Source of the DNA: Salinirussus salinus
GTDB lineage: Archaea > Halobacteriota > Halobacteria > Halobacteriales > Haloarculaceae
Reading direction: 5' to 3'
DNA: 64,000 bases
Assembly (NCBI RefSeq): GCF_009831455.1
Contig: NZ_WOWO01000004.1
Location: 248,001 to 312,000 of the forward strand
The notes under the pieces are model-generated. The model searched no databases, had not been told where the DNA came from, and saw nothing but the letters and a program-made list of their open reading frames with translations. Within the stretch, counting starts at the first letter, position 1. Each line of letters starts with the position of its first letter. Made by a program: the position numbers and the translations under genes. Below are positions 51,607 through 61,100 of this stretch, one piece after another.

Positions 51607-52260
51607 TTACCCGGGGGCGAACCTCGCCTCGTAGGTCCGGACCAGGTAGACGAGAAGGGGCGTCCCGAGAAGCGTCGGCCACAGCCACCGGAGCACGGGC
51701 GGGAGAAACAGGAAATTCACCGCCGAGAAGGCGCTGACGGCGGCGATGTAGCCCGCCCCCATCCGGACGACGTGCTGGCCGACCCAGTCACCGGGCTCGG
51801 GGCCGTGCCGGAACCGCCGGACGTCAACCGCCGAGAACACGAGGCCGATCCCGCCGAAGACGCCCATCACGACACCGAAGTCGACCCCGCGGATGGCGAA
51901 CCACGCGGCCATCCCGACCAGCCCCGCGCTCGCCGCGCCGTACAGCCCCACGGCGACCCAGTCGACGGTCCCCGCGCCGTCGTCCGGCCGCTTGCGCGAC
52001 AGCGCCCGGTATCCCGAGAACGCGAAGTAGACGCTGAACACGGCCACGAGCCCGAGAAAGACCCGCCAGACGGTCGGGGAAAGCGCCAGCAGGGCCAGCG
52101 ACGTGGCGGCGACGACCGCCATCGCGTACAGGAACCCGCGGCCGAACTGGCGGTGGCGGTGCCCGCCCTTCTCGGTCGTCAGCGCACCCAGCCCGCCGCC
52201 CAGCGCGACGAATCCGGCCCCGATGTGCAGCCACAGCGTCGCGGTCTCGGCGAGGCTCAC
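51607..52260 (-). CDS. DUF2306-like membrane protein
   Basis: A 217-residue protein with about six hydrophobic segments. The N-terminus SLAETATLWLHIGAGFVALG and TEKGGHRHRQFGRGFLYAM resemble DUF2306 (predicted membrane protein); GGIGLVFSAVDVRRF follows. The His residues in the first and second segments could bind heme or metal, but this is not shown. The start is a GTG at 52260 (GTGAGCC); another GTG a few codons upstream is possible. Function unknown. Confidence 0.7.
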   Translation of the reverse strand: MSLAETATLWLHIGAGFVALGGGLGALTTEKGGHRHRQFGRGFLYAMAVVAATSLALLALSPTVWRVFLGLVAVFSVYFAFSGYRALSRKRPDDGAGTVDWVAVGLYGAASAGLVGMAAWFAIRGVDFGVVMGVFGGIGLVFSAVDVRRFRHGPEPGDWVGQHVVRMGAGYIAAVSAFSAVNFLFLPPVLRWLWPTLLGTPLLVYLVRTYEARFAPG

Positions 52261-52387
52261 GCCGACCACCCCCGCGACCCCGGCCAGGCCCTGCGACGGC
52301 AGTCCCGGGGCCGGCCGGCGAGCGCTGTCGGGCGTGCACTCGCTCGACCGGCTCGACGGACCGATGCAGAAGAAGCGCCGAACACGG

Positions 52388-52978
52388 TCACCCCTCTGCA
52401 AGCAGCGAGTCGACGTACTCCTCCCAGCCAGCGCGGAGGTCGTCGCCCACGTCCATCTCCAGGGCGACGTGGAAGCCGGTCGAGCCGTCGGCGGCGGCCA
52501 GGAGGAACGCGGCGGTCGCGCGGGGGTCGACCTCCCGGAAGACGCCTTGGCCGACGCCCGCGCGGACGATGTCGGCAAGCGCCTCCAGCGTGGCGGATTC
52601 GAGGGCCATCAGCGGCTCACGGAGGGTGTCGTTGTACGGGGCGTGCGAGAGCAGCTCCATGATGGCGACGTGGAGGCCGGCCCCCTCCTCCCCGGGGGAG
52701 AGAAAGAGCTGTTCGCAGGCCGCCCGCAGCGCCGCCTCGGGGTCGTCGGCCTCGAGGGCGGCCAGGTCCTCGCCGAGCTGGCCGGCGGTCTGCTCGAGGA
52801 AGGCGGCGATCATCCCGTCTTTGGTGTCGTAGTAGTAGTACAGCCCCGCCTCGCTTTTGCCGTACTCGGCGGCGATCTTCGCGGTCGTGAGCCGCTCGTA
52901 GCCGTGTTCGGCTAACGCCATCCCGACGGCGTCGGCGATGGCCGCGCGCTCCTCTGCCGGAACCGGGTCGGGGCTCAT
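52388..52978 (-). CDS. TetR/AcrR family regulator
   Basis: A 196-residue TetR-type regulator. HTH: GMALAEHGYERLTTAKIAAEYGKSEAGLYYYYDTKDG in the N-terminal 55 residues is the standard domain (shown in parts: HGYERLTTAKIAAEYG and EAGLYYYYDTKDGM). The C-terminal domain binds an unknown ligand. It is the last gene of a SHOCT-DUF4188-TetR operon; the palindrome at 53974-53987 is the likely operator. The ATG is at 52978. Confidence 0.9.
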   Translation of the reverse strand: MSPDPVPAEERAAIADAVGMALAEHGYERLTTAKIAAEYGKSEAGLYYYYDTKDGMIAAFLEQTAGQLGEDLAALEADDPEAALRAACEQLFLSPGEEGAGLHVAIMELLSHAPYNDTLREPLMALESATLEALADIVRAGVGQGVFREVDPRATAAFLLAAADGSTGFHVALEMDVGDDLRAGWEEYVDSLLAEG

Positions 52979-53003
52979 GCTTCCGACTCCTCGCTCGGGC
53001 GCT

Positions 53004-53627
53004 TCACTCTTCTGGCTCCCCTCCGCCGTCGGCGGCCACGGCGGCGGTCGCGTCGGGGTGTGGGTCCTCGCGCCCCTCGAGCCGGCCCGCCGCGGAACTC
53101 GTCCGGCCGGCCGCGGGAACGACCTCGCTCCCCGCCGCCGCACCCAGGCCCCGGGGAGCGACGTTGTTGTACACCGACTCGTGCTCGCCCGCGGGCACGC
53201 GGTAGGTCTCGTGCCAGATGCCGACGTCGCCCGCCTCGGCCTCGCGCTCGTTGTACTCCCCCCAGGCCTCGAGGTGGAGGTGGTCGCTGTCGCGGGCGTA
53301 CGCCCGCAGCGACTCGAAGGAGTCCCAGTACTGGACGAACCCGACGGTCCGGGGCGGGGACAGAAAGCCCCAGCTCCCCAGCAGCCCCGACTCCGGCTCG
53401 CGGCGCAGTTCCCGCACCATCCGCGGGGCCACGAGAAAGACCGGCAGCCACCGGTGGAGCTTCCAGGCGGCGTTGACCCGCATCCCGATGAGGAAGACGA
53501 CGACGTCGTCCTCGCGCTCGGCGTGGACCCGGCCCAACCGGTCCCCGCTGTTCCGGCGCAGGCGCCGCAACGCCCCCAGCAACCCCAGCAACCCCAGCAG
53601 CCACCAGAGGGCGCTACGCAGCCGCAT
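53004..53627 (-). CDS. DUF4188 family protein
   Basis: A 207-residue protein with DUF4188 features: RVHAEREDDVVVFLIGMRVN, WLPVFLVAPRMVRELR, ESGLLGSWGF, then FVQYWDSFESLRAYARD and HLEAWGEYNE and IWHETYRVPAGEHES. DUF4188 is related to monooxygenase/dimeric alpha-beta barrel domains. An N-terminal hydrophobic stretch (SALWWLLGLLGLLGALRRL) may anchor it to the membrane. It overlaps the SHOCT gene by 14 bases. The long acidic tail (after residue about 170) looks unstructured. Confidence 0.82.
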   Translation of the reverse strand: MRLRSALWWLLGLLGLLGALRRLRRNSGDRLGRVHAEREDDVVVFLIGMRVNAAWKLHRWLPVFLVAPRMVRELRREPESGLLGSWGFLSPPRTVGFVQYWDSFESLRAYARDSDHLHLEAWGEYNEREAEAGDVGIWHETYRVPAGEHESVYNNVAPRGLGAAAGSEVVPAAGRTSSAAGRLEGREDPHPDATAAVAADGGGEPEE

Positions 53628-53940
53628 CGTCCTCCAGCGCGGCCTCGAGCCGGCGCTCGAACTCCGCCTCGCCTATCTCGCCGGTCACGTACGCCTCCTT
53701 TACCCGTGTCAGGCGGTCGCCGGACTCCTCTCCTGCGTCCTGCCGCGCGGCGGCGTCGCGTTCGCCCTTCCGCTTGGCGTATGCCACGGCGAGCGGGAGG
53801 ACGGCACCGTAACCGAGCGGCCAGACCAGCCACGCCATCGGGACGTCCGCCACCGTCACCGCGAGGCCGACCACGAGCACCGCGCCCGAGACGACCGCAC
53901 CGGTACCTGCACCGGATCCGTGTGTCGCGTGTCCGTGCAT
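53614..53940 (-). CDS. Membrane protein with SHOCT-like C-terminal domain
   Basis: A 108-residue protein with two hydrophobic segments (GAVVSGAVLVVGLAVTVA and WLVWPLGYGAVLPLAVAYA), then a charged linker and a short C-terminal SHOCT-like motif (RLTRVKEAYVTGEIGEAEFE). First gene of the operon with DUF4188 and TetR, overlapping DUF4188 by 14 bases. TATA-like AAATATAAG (about 53966-53974) lies about 28 bases before the ATG, overlapping the operator palindrome. Confidence 0.8.
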   Translation of the reverse strand: MHGHATHGSGAGTGAVVSGAVLVVGLAVTVADVPMAWLVWPLGYGAVLPLAVAYAKRKGERDAAARQDAGEESGDRLTRVKEAYVTGEIGEAEFERRLEAALEDDAAA

Positions 53941-53973
53941 ACCTGCCGGTACCGGCTCCAGCCACTTATATTT

Positions 53974-53987
53974 AGTGAGTACTCACT
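53974..53987. promoter_or_regulatory. Palindromic operator of the SHOCT-DUF4188-TetR operon
   Basis: AGTGAGTACTCACT is a perfect 14-bp palindrome directly upstream of the TATA element of the operon and so in position for the operon's own TetR protein to repress it. It lies 34 bases before the SHOCT ATG. The link to TetR is by position. Confidence 0.72.
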
Positions 53988-54086
53988 TAGATTCCGACCG
54001 GTCGTCGCTCTCCCGGCCCGGTGGGACTTAAACGGCCACAAACGTTCGGCCGGAGCTACACCCGGGCCGCTCCCCAACGTGGAGGT

Positions 54087-55154
54087 ATGAGTGGCCGGTC
54101 GATACGGTTCCCACCGGTGGGTGTATCGCTCGGGTGGCGGCCCCGGTACAGGCTGCTGGCGCTGTCGCGGGTCGGCCTGCTGGCCGTCGTGGCGGCGGCG
54201 GTCGGGCTGGGTGCTGCCGGCGTGACCCTGGCCTACGAGACCCAGGCCTGGATATACCTGTTCGGGATGGTCGCGCTGAACCTTCCTCACGGTGGCTACG
54301 AGCACTTCGCGAACCTCCGGCGCCGGGAACTCGACTTCCGGTGGCGGTATCTCGGGGCCTACCTGGCGCTCGTCGCTGGCTTCGTCGCCCTGTTCTTTCT
54401 TCAGCCGGTACTCGGGCTGGCGCTGGCCATCGGGGTGGCGGTGGCGAAGGGGGGGCTCGGTGGGGTGTCGGTGCTCGACGCGACCACGGGAACCGGCCAC
54501 CTCCGCACGCGGCCCCAGCGCCTGCTCGCGGCCGCGGTCCGCGGCGGCGCGGTGATGGCCGTCCCGATCTTCGCCTGGCCGGACACGTTCCGGATGTTCA
54601 GTCACTACATGGTGAACATCTTCCAGCCCGGCGCGCTCGCGGCGGTCGCCCCCTACTTCGAGGTGACCCGGTGGCTGGTCGGTGGCGGCTGGGCGCTGGC
54701 CGCCCTCGCACACATCGGGCTGGGTTACGCCCGCGGCGGCGGCCGGTCGTGGCTGGTCGACGCCGGCGAGACCCTCCTGCTGGGGGCCTACTTCCTCGCC
54801 GTTCCGGTCGTGGTGGCCGTCGGACTCTACTTCCCGCTGTGGTACTCGACCCGGCAGGTCGCCCGGTCGCTGGCGGTCGACGGTCGGCGGCCGAAAGCTG
54901 GGCCGGACCTGCTGGAGTTCGACCGGCCGGAACACGTCACCCTCGCTGCCGGCGGCCTCCTGCTCGCCGGCGCCGTGCTCACCTTCCTCATCGCGGGCGT
55001 CCTGTTCCGGGTCGCTCCGCAACCGCTCGGCGGCGCGCCCCTCGCTATCGGGGCGGTCGCCTTCTGGAGTGTCTTCGTGAGCATCATCGCGCTCCCCCAC
55101 GTGGTGGTCGGCTCGCTACTCGACCGCGAGGAGGGGATCTGGTTCGTCCCGTAA
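54087..55154 (+). CDS. Brp/Blh family carotenoid-cleaving-like membrane protein
   Basis: A 355-residue membrane protein with about eight hydrophobic segments. Family marks of Brp/Blh beta-carotene 15,15'-dioxygenases are visible in variant form: MVALNLPHGGYEHFANL (family G-x-PHG-x-x-DH), GLYFPLWYSTRQVAR and SIIALPHVVVGSLLDREEG. The Asp before the second His of the first motif is Glu (YEH). If active it would make retinal from beta-carotene for a rhodopsin; none is encoded here. Start ATG 54087; GGAGGT directly abuts it. TATA-like CTTAAACG near 54029. Confidence 0.78.
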   Translation: MSGRSIRFPPVGVSLGWRPRYRLLALSRVGLLAVVAAAVGLGAAGVTLAYETQAWIYLFGMVALNLPHGGYEHFANLRRRELDFRWRYLGAYLALVAGFVALFFLQPVLGLALAIGVAVAKGGLGGVSVLDATTGTGHLRTRPQRLLAAAVRGGAVMAVPIFAWPDTFRMFSHYMVNIFQPGALAAVAPYFEVTRWLVGGGWALAALAHIGLGYARGGGRSWLVDAGETLLLGAYFLAVPVVVAVGLYFPLWYSTRQVARSLAVDGRRPKAGPDLLEFDRPEHVTLAAGGLLLAGAVLTFLIAGVLFRVAPQPLGGAPLAIGAVAFWSVFVSIIALPHVVVGSLLDREEGIWFVP

Positions 55155-55199
55155 TTCACCTGTCACGAGTGGGTCGCCGCAGGCGGACCCGAAAGGGAG

Positions 55200-57072
<1,873 letters not shown>

Positions 57073-57292
57073 CCTCGCCGCCCCGGACGGTGCTGTCGGT
57101 CCCTGGAGTGGCCGGTTCCCATCACTGTAGGCGTGCCCGACCGGGAGAAAAAACGCTGCTATGAGATGTACGTGCGGGCACACCCTCCCACCGGTCCGGA
57201 CGTACGGCTCTCTCCCGCTATTGAGGGCTATATACCGGAGCGACGCCGGTGAAACGCCGGGACAGCGGACGGCTCCGGGAACGCTCCCGGAC

Positions 57293-57967
57293 TCAGCAGG
57301 CCGGGAGCAGCCCCCGCGCGCGGGAGGTCAGGCCGCCCCCGCCAGCGTCTCCGGTCCCGGGTACGCCGGCTGTCCCGTCCCCTCTCGTGTCAGCGTCAGG
57401 GGCCGGTCCACGTTCCGGCCCGTCGGTCGCGTCGGCCGGGCGGCCGTCCCCGCGGTCGACCATCTCGGCGGGGTTGCCCGCGACCGTCGCGCTCGCGGGC
57501 ACGTCGTCGACGACCACGGCGCCGGCCCCGACGGTCGCACCCGCGCCGACGGTGATGTCGCCGACGAGCGTGGCGTTCGCGCCGAGCGTCACCCCGCTGC
57601 CCACGGTCGGGTGTCGCTTCACCGGCCGGGGGTCGTCCCCGCCCAGCGTGACCCCGTGAAACAGGTGGACGTCGTCGCCCACCACCGCGGTCTCGCCGAC
57701 GACGACGCCCGTCCCGTGGTCGATGAACACCCGCCGGCCCAGCCGGGCGCCGGGGTGGATCTCGACGCTGGTCACCAGGCGGGCGAACTGTGAGAGGACG
57801 CGGGCGGTCAGACAGAAGCCCCGCTCCCAGAGCGCGTGGGCGAGGCGGTACGCCCAGACGGCGTGCAGGCCGGGGTAGGTCAGCACCGCGGGCACGCTCC
57901 GGGCGGCGGGGTCTTTCTCGAGTGCTGTGCGAACGTCCTCGACGACGTAGGTGAGCGGGTTCGGCAT
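57293..57967 (-). CDS. cysE: Serine O-acetyltransferase (CysE)
   Basis: A 224-residue CysE that acetylates serine for cysteine synthesis. The hexapeptide beta-helix carries [38 protein letters not shown] and [17 protein letters not shown] with the catalytic His residues (DHGTG, HGVT). The tail after residue about 180 is an Ala/Gly/Asp extension. The ATG at 57967 is chosen because [13 protein letters not shown] starts the domain. It is preceded by a 77-nt region with two alternative hairpins and a Cys-ended leader frame (58045-58116), so it is probably controlled by cysteine supply. Confidence 0.93.
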   Translation of the reverse strand: MPNPLTYVVEDVRTALEKDPAARSVPAVLTYPGLHAVWAYRLAHALWERGFCLTARVLSQFARLVTSVEIHPGARLGRRVFIDHGTGVVVGETAVVGDDVHLFHGVTLGGDDPRPVKRHPTVGSGVTLGANATLVGDITVGAGATVGAGAVVVDDVPASATVAGNPAEMVDRGDGRPADATDGPERGPAPDADTRGDGTAGVPGTGDAGGGGLTSRARGLLPAC

Positions 57968-58044
57968 GGTTCTGGTGACTGCTGTCAGTCGGGTCAAGCG
58001 GTGCGCACGGATACCATCCGACTGGGAGCCGGACGGGGTACGGG
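57968..58044 (-). promoter_or_regulatory. Putative attenuator (two exclusive hairpins) before cysE
   Basis: On the minus strand CAGTCGG (58018-58024) can pair with CCGACTG (57986-57992), or GACTG (57986-57990) can pair with CAGTC (57977-57981) across an ACAG loop. The two share one arm, so only one can form. The second lies 9 nt before the cysE ATG and could hide it. This is the kind of switch that a ribosome stalled on the upstream Cys codons could set. The mechanism is inferred. Confidence 0.6.
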
Positions 58045-58116
58045 TCAGCAACAACAGCAGGGAGCGGCGGCTGCCTGGCGGGCGGCCTGCGAACCGGCGA
58101 CAGCGGTGTCCGCCAT
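58045..58116 (-). CDS. Putative polycysteine leader peptide upstream of cysE
   Basis: A 23-codon frame: ATG at 58116, 14 small residues rich in Ala, then AAAAP, and four consecutive Cys codons (TGC TGT TGT TGC) immediately before TGA at 58045. It lies 77 nt upstream of cysE on the same strand. TATA-like GCTTACCA (58140-58147) is about 27 bases before its ATG, so the message would start at or near the ATG. Four Cys in a row just before the stop are expected of a cysteine-sensing leader. Mycobacterial polycysteine leader ORFs show the same logic; I know of none in archaea. Confidence 0.7.
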   Translation of the reverse strand: MADTAVAGSQAARQAAAAPCCCC

Positions 58117-58139
58117 GTGCGTCGATACGCCAGACCGGG

Positions 58140-58147
58140 TGGTAAGC
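58140..58147 (-). promoter_or_regulatory. TATA-like element of the cysE leader transcript
   Basis: GCTTACCA on the minus strand is about 27 bases upstream of the leader ATG at 58116. It supports a leaderless transcript that starts at the polycysteine frame rather than at cysE. Confidence 0.5.
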
Positions 58148-58165
58148 GTTGTGGCGCGGTTGCCC

Positions 58166-58187
58166 CGGGCGGGTCGACACCCGCCCG
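58166..58187 (-). terminator. Hairpin between the phosphopantoate ligase gene and the cysE leader
   Basis: CGGGCGGGT-(4 nt)-ACCCGCCCG forms a 9-bp stem 9 bases beyond the stop of the phosphopantoate ligase gene. It may end that transcript or insulate the cysE promoter. No T-run follows, so termination is uncertain. Confidence 0.4.
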
Positions 58188-58196
58188 CTCTCTCGC

Positions 58197-58940
58197 TCAC
58201 GCCAGCTCCCCTTCGCGGACCGCTCGCTCGGCGGCGGCGCGGGCGGCGTCGGGGTCGAACTCCTTCACGATGGCTTCCAGCTCCTCCCGGCTCGCGTCGG
58301 CCAGTTCGCGGGCGTGGGCGGTCATATTCGGGACCGCCCGGATGATGTTGTCGACGATGGGGACGGCGGCCGCCTGTGCCGACCTCGACATCGGGTTCAG
58401 GTCGATGACGACCTCGGTCTTGCCCATCGCGGCCAGCGCCTCCGCCCGGTCGCCGTCCTCCAGCGGGACGACCACGACGTCGGCGTCGTAGATCCCGTCG
58501 GCGTCGACCTTGGCACGCTCGTGGTCGAGGCCGGGGATCCGGGCGTCCGCCGTCAGCCCCTTCACGTCCTCGGCGCCGTGCTCGCGGAGGTGGTCGGCGA
58601 TCGCCTCCATCCGTTCCTCCGTCCGATTGAAGAGGTTGACCTCGATGTCGGCGCCGGTCGCATCCGCAAGCTCGACCACCTCGCCGGGGACGAGCGCGGC
58701 GACGTTGCCGTTGACCGAGACGACGGGGTGGTCGGCGAGCAACAGCTGCGCGGCGGCGGCGCGGGCGGCCTCGTCGGCGCTGGGGATGGTCTCCTCGCCG
58801 AGCAGGTAGTCGAAGGCCTCGCCCCGCCCCTGGGCGATCAGCCCCTGCGGGCTGGTGATCCCCCGCTCGACGCCGTCCTCGATCCGGTGGCGGGTCAGAA
58901 GCGACTCGTATCGGGGGTGGCTCTCGGGGATCTCCTCCAT
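58197..58940 (-). CDS. 4-phosphopantoate--beta-alanine ligase (archaeal phosphopantothenate synthetase)
   Basis: A 247-residue archaeal phosphopantothenate synthetase that joins 4-phosphopantoate to beta-alanine with ATP in archaeal CoA synthesis. Recognisable segments are [51 protein letters not shown] and the ATP-binding [12 protein letters not shown] near the C-terminus. Pantoate kinase, the step before, lies one gene away on the same strand, with a membrane protein between. Confidence 0.93.
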   Translation of the reverse strand: MEEIPESHPRYESLLTRHRIEDGVERGITSPQGLIAQGRGEAFDYLLGEETIPSADEAARAAAAQLLLADHPVVSVNGNVAALVPGEVVELADATGADIEVNLFNRTEERMEAIADHLREHGAEDVKGLTADARIPGLDHERAKVDADGIYDADVVVVPLEDGDRAEALAAMGKTEVVIDLNPMSRSAQAAAVPIVDNIIRAVPNMTAHARELADASREELEAIVKEFDPDAARAAAERAVREGELA

Positions 58941-59003
58941 ACCCGAACCCGGCCCGGCCCGGATAAAAAGCCGTCCCCACCGGGCGGAGCGTCCGGGCGG
59001 CGC

Positions 59004-60047
59004 CTACTCGTCCCAGTCGATGTCGGCGCTCCGGTCGGACTCCCGGAGGACGAACGGGCCGATAGCCAGCGTCCGCTTTGCGACCGTCGCGATCCGGAGC
59101 ACGTAGGAGAGCAACAGCATGAAGGGGACGAGCGCGACGGCGACGGCCGCGCTGACAAGCCAGAGGAGATTGCTCACGCCGAACGTCGCGCCGGTGACTG
59201 TCGCCGCGTCGTCGACGAACAGTACCATGCCGACCGAGACCAGAAGCGCCGGCACCGCGGCGTAGAGGATCACCCGCGAGAGGTTGACCAGTTCCCACTG
59301 GAAGTACAGCGTCTTGAAGTGCTCGCGGGCCGGCCCGAAGAAGGTCAGCGCCTCGGTCAGCCGGCCGAGCGCCCGGTCGGCCTCCTCCGGGAGGTCGTCG
59401 TGGGTGTTGCGGATCCGGCGGGCCTCGTAGACCTTCCAGGAGTAGTTGTAGTCCAGCGCGGCGAAGAGGACCCCGAAGGTGCCGAACTGCGCGCCGGACA
59501 GCCGGTCGGTCACCGCGTCGGCGTTGCCCTCGATGCTGTCGACGAGGTTGTCGACGCGCTCGCGGAGCCGGTCGTCGTCGCTGTCGGCGACGGCGTCGGC
59601 GAGGTCGTTCGCTCGGGCGTTGGTCGCGTCCACGACCGACCTGAGGAAGGCGGCTGGCTCGGGTGGCGCGGCCGGCGCGTCGATGGCGTCCTCGACGTCC
59701 TCCCGGAACGCCATCGCCTCGTCCATCCGCTCGCGCTGGTCGCCGACCGCGCCCAGCTCCTGGGAGAGCACGAGCTGGTTCAGCGTCACCACGAGGGTGA
59801 CGCCGGTGATGATGGCGGTCAGAAAGCCCTGAAAGGTGGTCTCGATGGGGTCTTTCCCGCCGACGGCATCCTGCAGGGGCGAGGGGTCGACGGTCCCGAG
59901 CACGACGAGGGCGGCGAAGACCGCGACGACAGGGACCGCGGCGACCACCCACCGGTTCGCCTCGAGCAACAGCCACAGCTTCACCCGGCTCTCGCCGGCC
60001 CGCTCGCGCATCGTGTCGCCCGGCTGGCCGCCGTCGGAACCGCCCAT
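59004..60047 (-). CDS. Membrane protein of unknown function between CoA-synthesis genes
   Basis: A 347-residue protein with about four hydrophobic segments: ANRWVVAAVPVVAVFAALVV and FLTAIITGVTLVVTLNQLV near the N-terminus, and VILYAAVPALLVSVGMVLFV and LLWLVSAAVAVALVPFMLLL near the C-terminus, with a soluble helical middle. No transporter or enzyme motif is recognised. It lies between 4-phosphopantoate ligase and pantoate kinase, all on the minus strand. It could be a co-transcribed membrane partner, or just a passenger. Confidence 0.7.
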   Translation of the reverse strand: MGGSDGGQPGDTMRERAGESRVKLWLLLEANRWVVAAVPVVAVFAALVVLGTVDPSPLQDAVGGKDPIETTFQGFLTAIITGVTLVVTLNQLVLSQELGAVGDQRERMDEAMAFREDVEDAIDAPAAPPEPAAFLRSVVDATNARANDLADAVADSDDDRLRERVDNLVDSIEGNADAVTDRLSGAQFGTFGVLFAALDYNYSWKVYEARRIRNTHDDLPEEADRALGRLTEALTFFGPAREHFKTLYFQWELVNLSRVILYAAVPALLVSVGMVLFVDDAATVTGATFGVSNLLWLVSAAVAVALVPFMLLLSYVLRIATVAKRTLAIGPFVLRESDRSADIDWDE

Positions 60048-60121
60048 ACGCCCACCCGACGCGGCGCGCGAATAAATCCACGGGGCAGCCAGGCTGGCGG
60101 TCGGGGCTGTCGGAGGTGCAC

Positions 60122-60991
60122 CTATCTCACGGGCGCCTCGACGGCCGCGCCGGGGTGGAGCCGGCAGGCCGCCGGGTCGTAGCCCGCGTCCGAGAGCCCG
60201 CGACCGAGCGCGAGAACGGTCTCGCCCCCGACCGTCATCGTCGCCGACCCGCCCGCCGCCGCGACGTCCTCGATGACGCCGCGGGCGCGGTCGGTCAGCA
60301 GGCCGGTCTCCCGGACGAACCGCCGCGAGGCCTCCATGACCGTCGACAGCGTCGGGTCCCGGACGACTGCCGAGAGCGCGCGCTCGCCGGCCCTTGTCAG
60401 CTCGTCGTCGGCCACGGGCAGGCCCCCGTCACCCTCCGTGGCGGTGTCGCCGCCCGGCTCGCCGAGCGCGTGGTACTCCACGCGGGCCGGTTCGGGGATG
60501 GCGTCAACGACGTTCTCGTGGGGGCCGCCCGGCTCCAGCCGGACCGGCGCGCCGCCCCGGGCCGCCCCGACCACGTCGCCCCGGCCCGTCCCCGCCTGGA
60601 CCTCGGCGCCGTGGGCGACCGTCACGAGTTCGTTGACGGAGAGCCCCCGGTCGAGCGCGCGGTTCGTCGCCAGCGCGGCACCGAGTGCCATCCCGCCGGA
60701 GACGCCGAGCCCGGCCCCGCGCGGGAGGTCACTCGCCCCGCGGACCGCGACGGGGGCCTGCAGGGCGTCCAGCACGCGCTCGGCGGCACCCAGCTCGACG
60801 GGCTCGCCGTCCAGTTCGACCGAGCGCTCCCCGGCCGGGCGGACGGTGACGGTCACGCCATCCGAGAGCGCCAGTCCCGCGCCCCGCGCGCCGGCCTTCG
60901 TCGGGTCGTCGTGGCGGTCGACGGTCGCGAAGCCGGCCGCGTGCCCGGGGACGAACGCCCGTGCGGGCTCCGGGTCGCGGACTCCGGTCAT
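60122..60991 (-). CDS. Pantoate kinase
   Basis: A 289-residue GHMP-superfamily kinase that phosphorylates pantoate in the archaeal CoA pathway. The N-terminus PARAFVPGHAAGFATV fits this kinase, and the ATP loop is SDLPRGAGLGVSGGMALGAALATN. Downstream segments QAGTGRGDVVGAARGGAPVR and ATMTVGGETVLALG match. The ATG at 60991 is chosen; upstream bases belong to the divergent UPF0175 promoter. The pair with 4-phosphopantoate ligase defines the archaeal route that replaces bacterial PanC/PanK order. Confidence 0.93.
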   Translation of the reverse strand: MTGVRDPEPARAFVPGHAAGFATVDRHDDPTKAGARGAGLALSDGVTVTVRPAGERSVELDGEPVELGAAERVLDALQAPVAVRGASDLPRGAGLGVSGGMALGAALATNRALDRGLSVNELVTVAHGAEVQAGTGRGDVVGAARGGAPVRLEPGGPHENVVDAIPEPARVEYHALGEPGGDTATEGDGGLPVADDELTRAGERALSAVVRDPTLSTVMEASRRFVRETGLLTDRARGVIEDVAAAGGSATMTVGGETVLALGRGLSDAGYDPAACRLHPGAAVEAPVR

Positions 60992-61071
60992 ACTCCGGCT
61001 GTGCCGGCCAGCCACATAACCGTTGGCGCCTGTCGCCCGCCGCCGGGCGGTCCGTCCGCCCCCGGCAGGCT

Positions 61072-61100
61072 TACGTACCACGACGTATCACAATGTATCA
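61072..61100 (+). promoter_or_regulatory. Three phased direct repeats before the UPF0175-like gene
   Basis: GTACCA (61075-61080), GTATCA (61085-61090) and GTATCA (61095-61100) recur every 10 bases, one helical turn. The first two also form an inverted repeat TACGT-ACGTA (61072-61076, 61083-61087). The last repeat abuts and shares one base with the ATG at 61100. They occupy the place of the promoter and are probably bound by the encoded antitoxin on one face of the DNA. Confidence 0.68.

Noticed and set aside
53060-53970. Plus-strand frames over the DUF4188/SHOCT operon.
   Set aside because: They are Arg/Pro-rich shadows of the acidic minus-strand genes.
57220-57240. CTATATACC read as a plus-strand promoter.
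   Set aside because: The plus-strand frame behind it (57249 on) is low complexity and antisense to cysE. The element may serve the minus strand instead, but the distance to the DUF7260-like gene is long.
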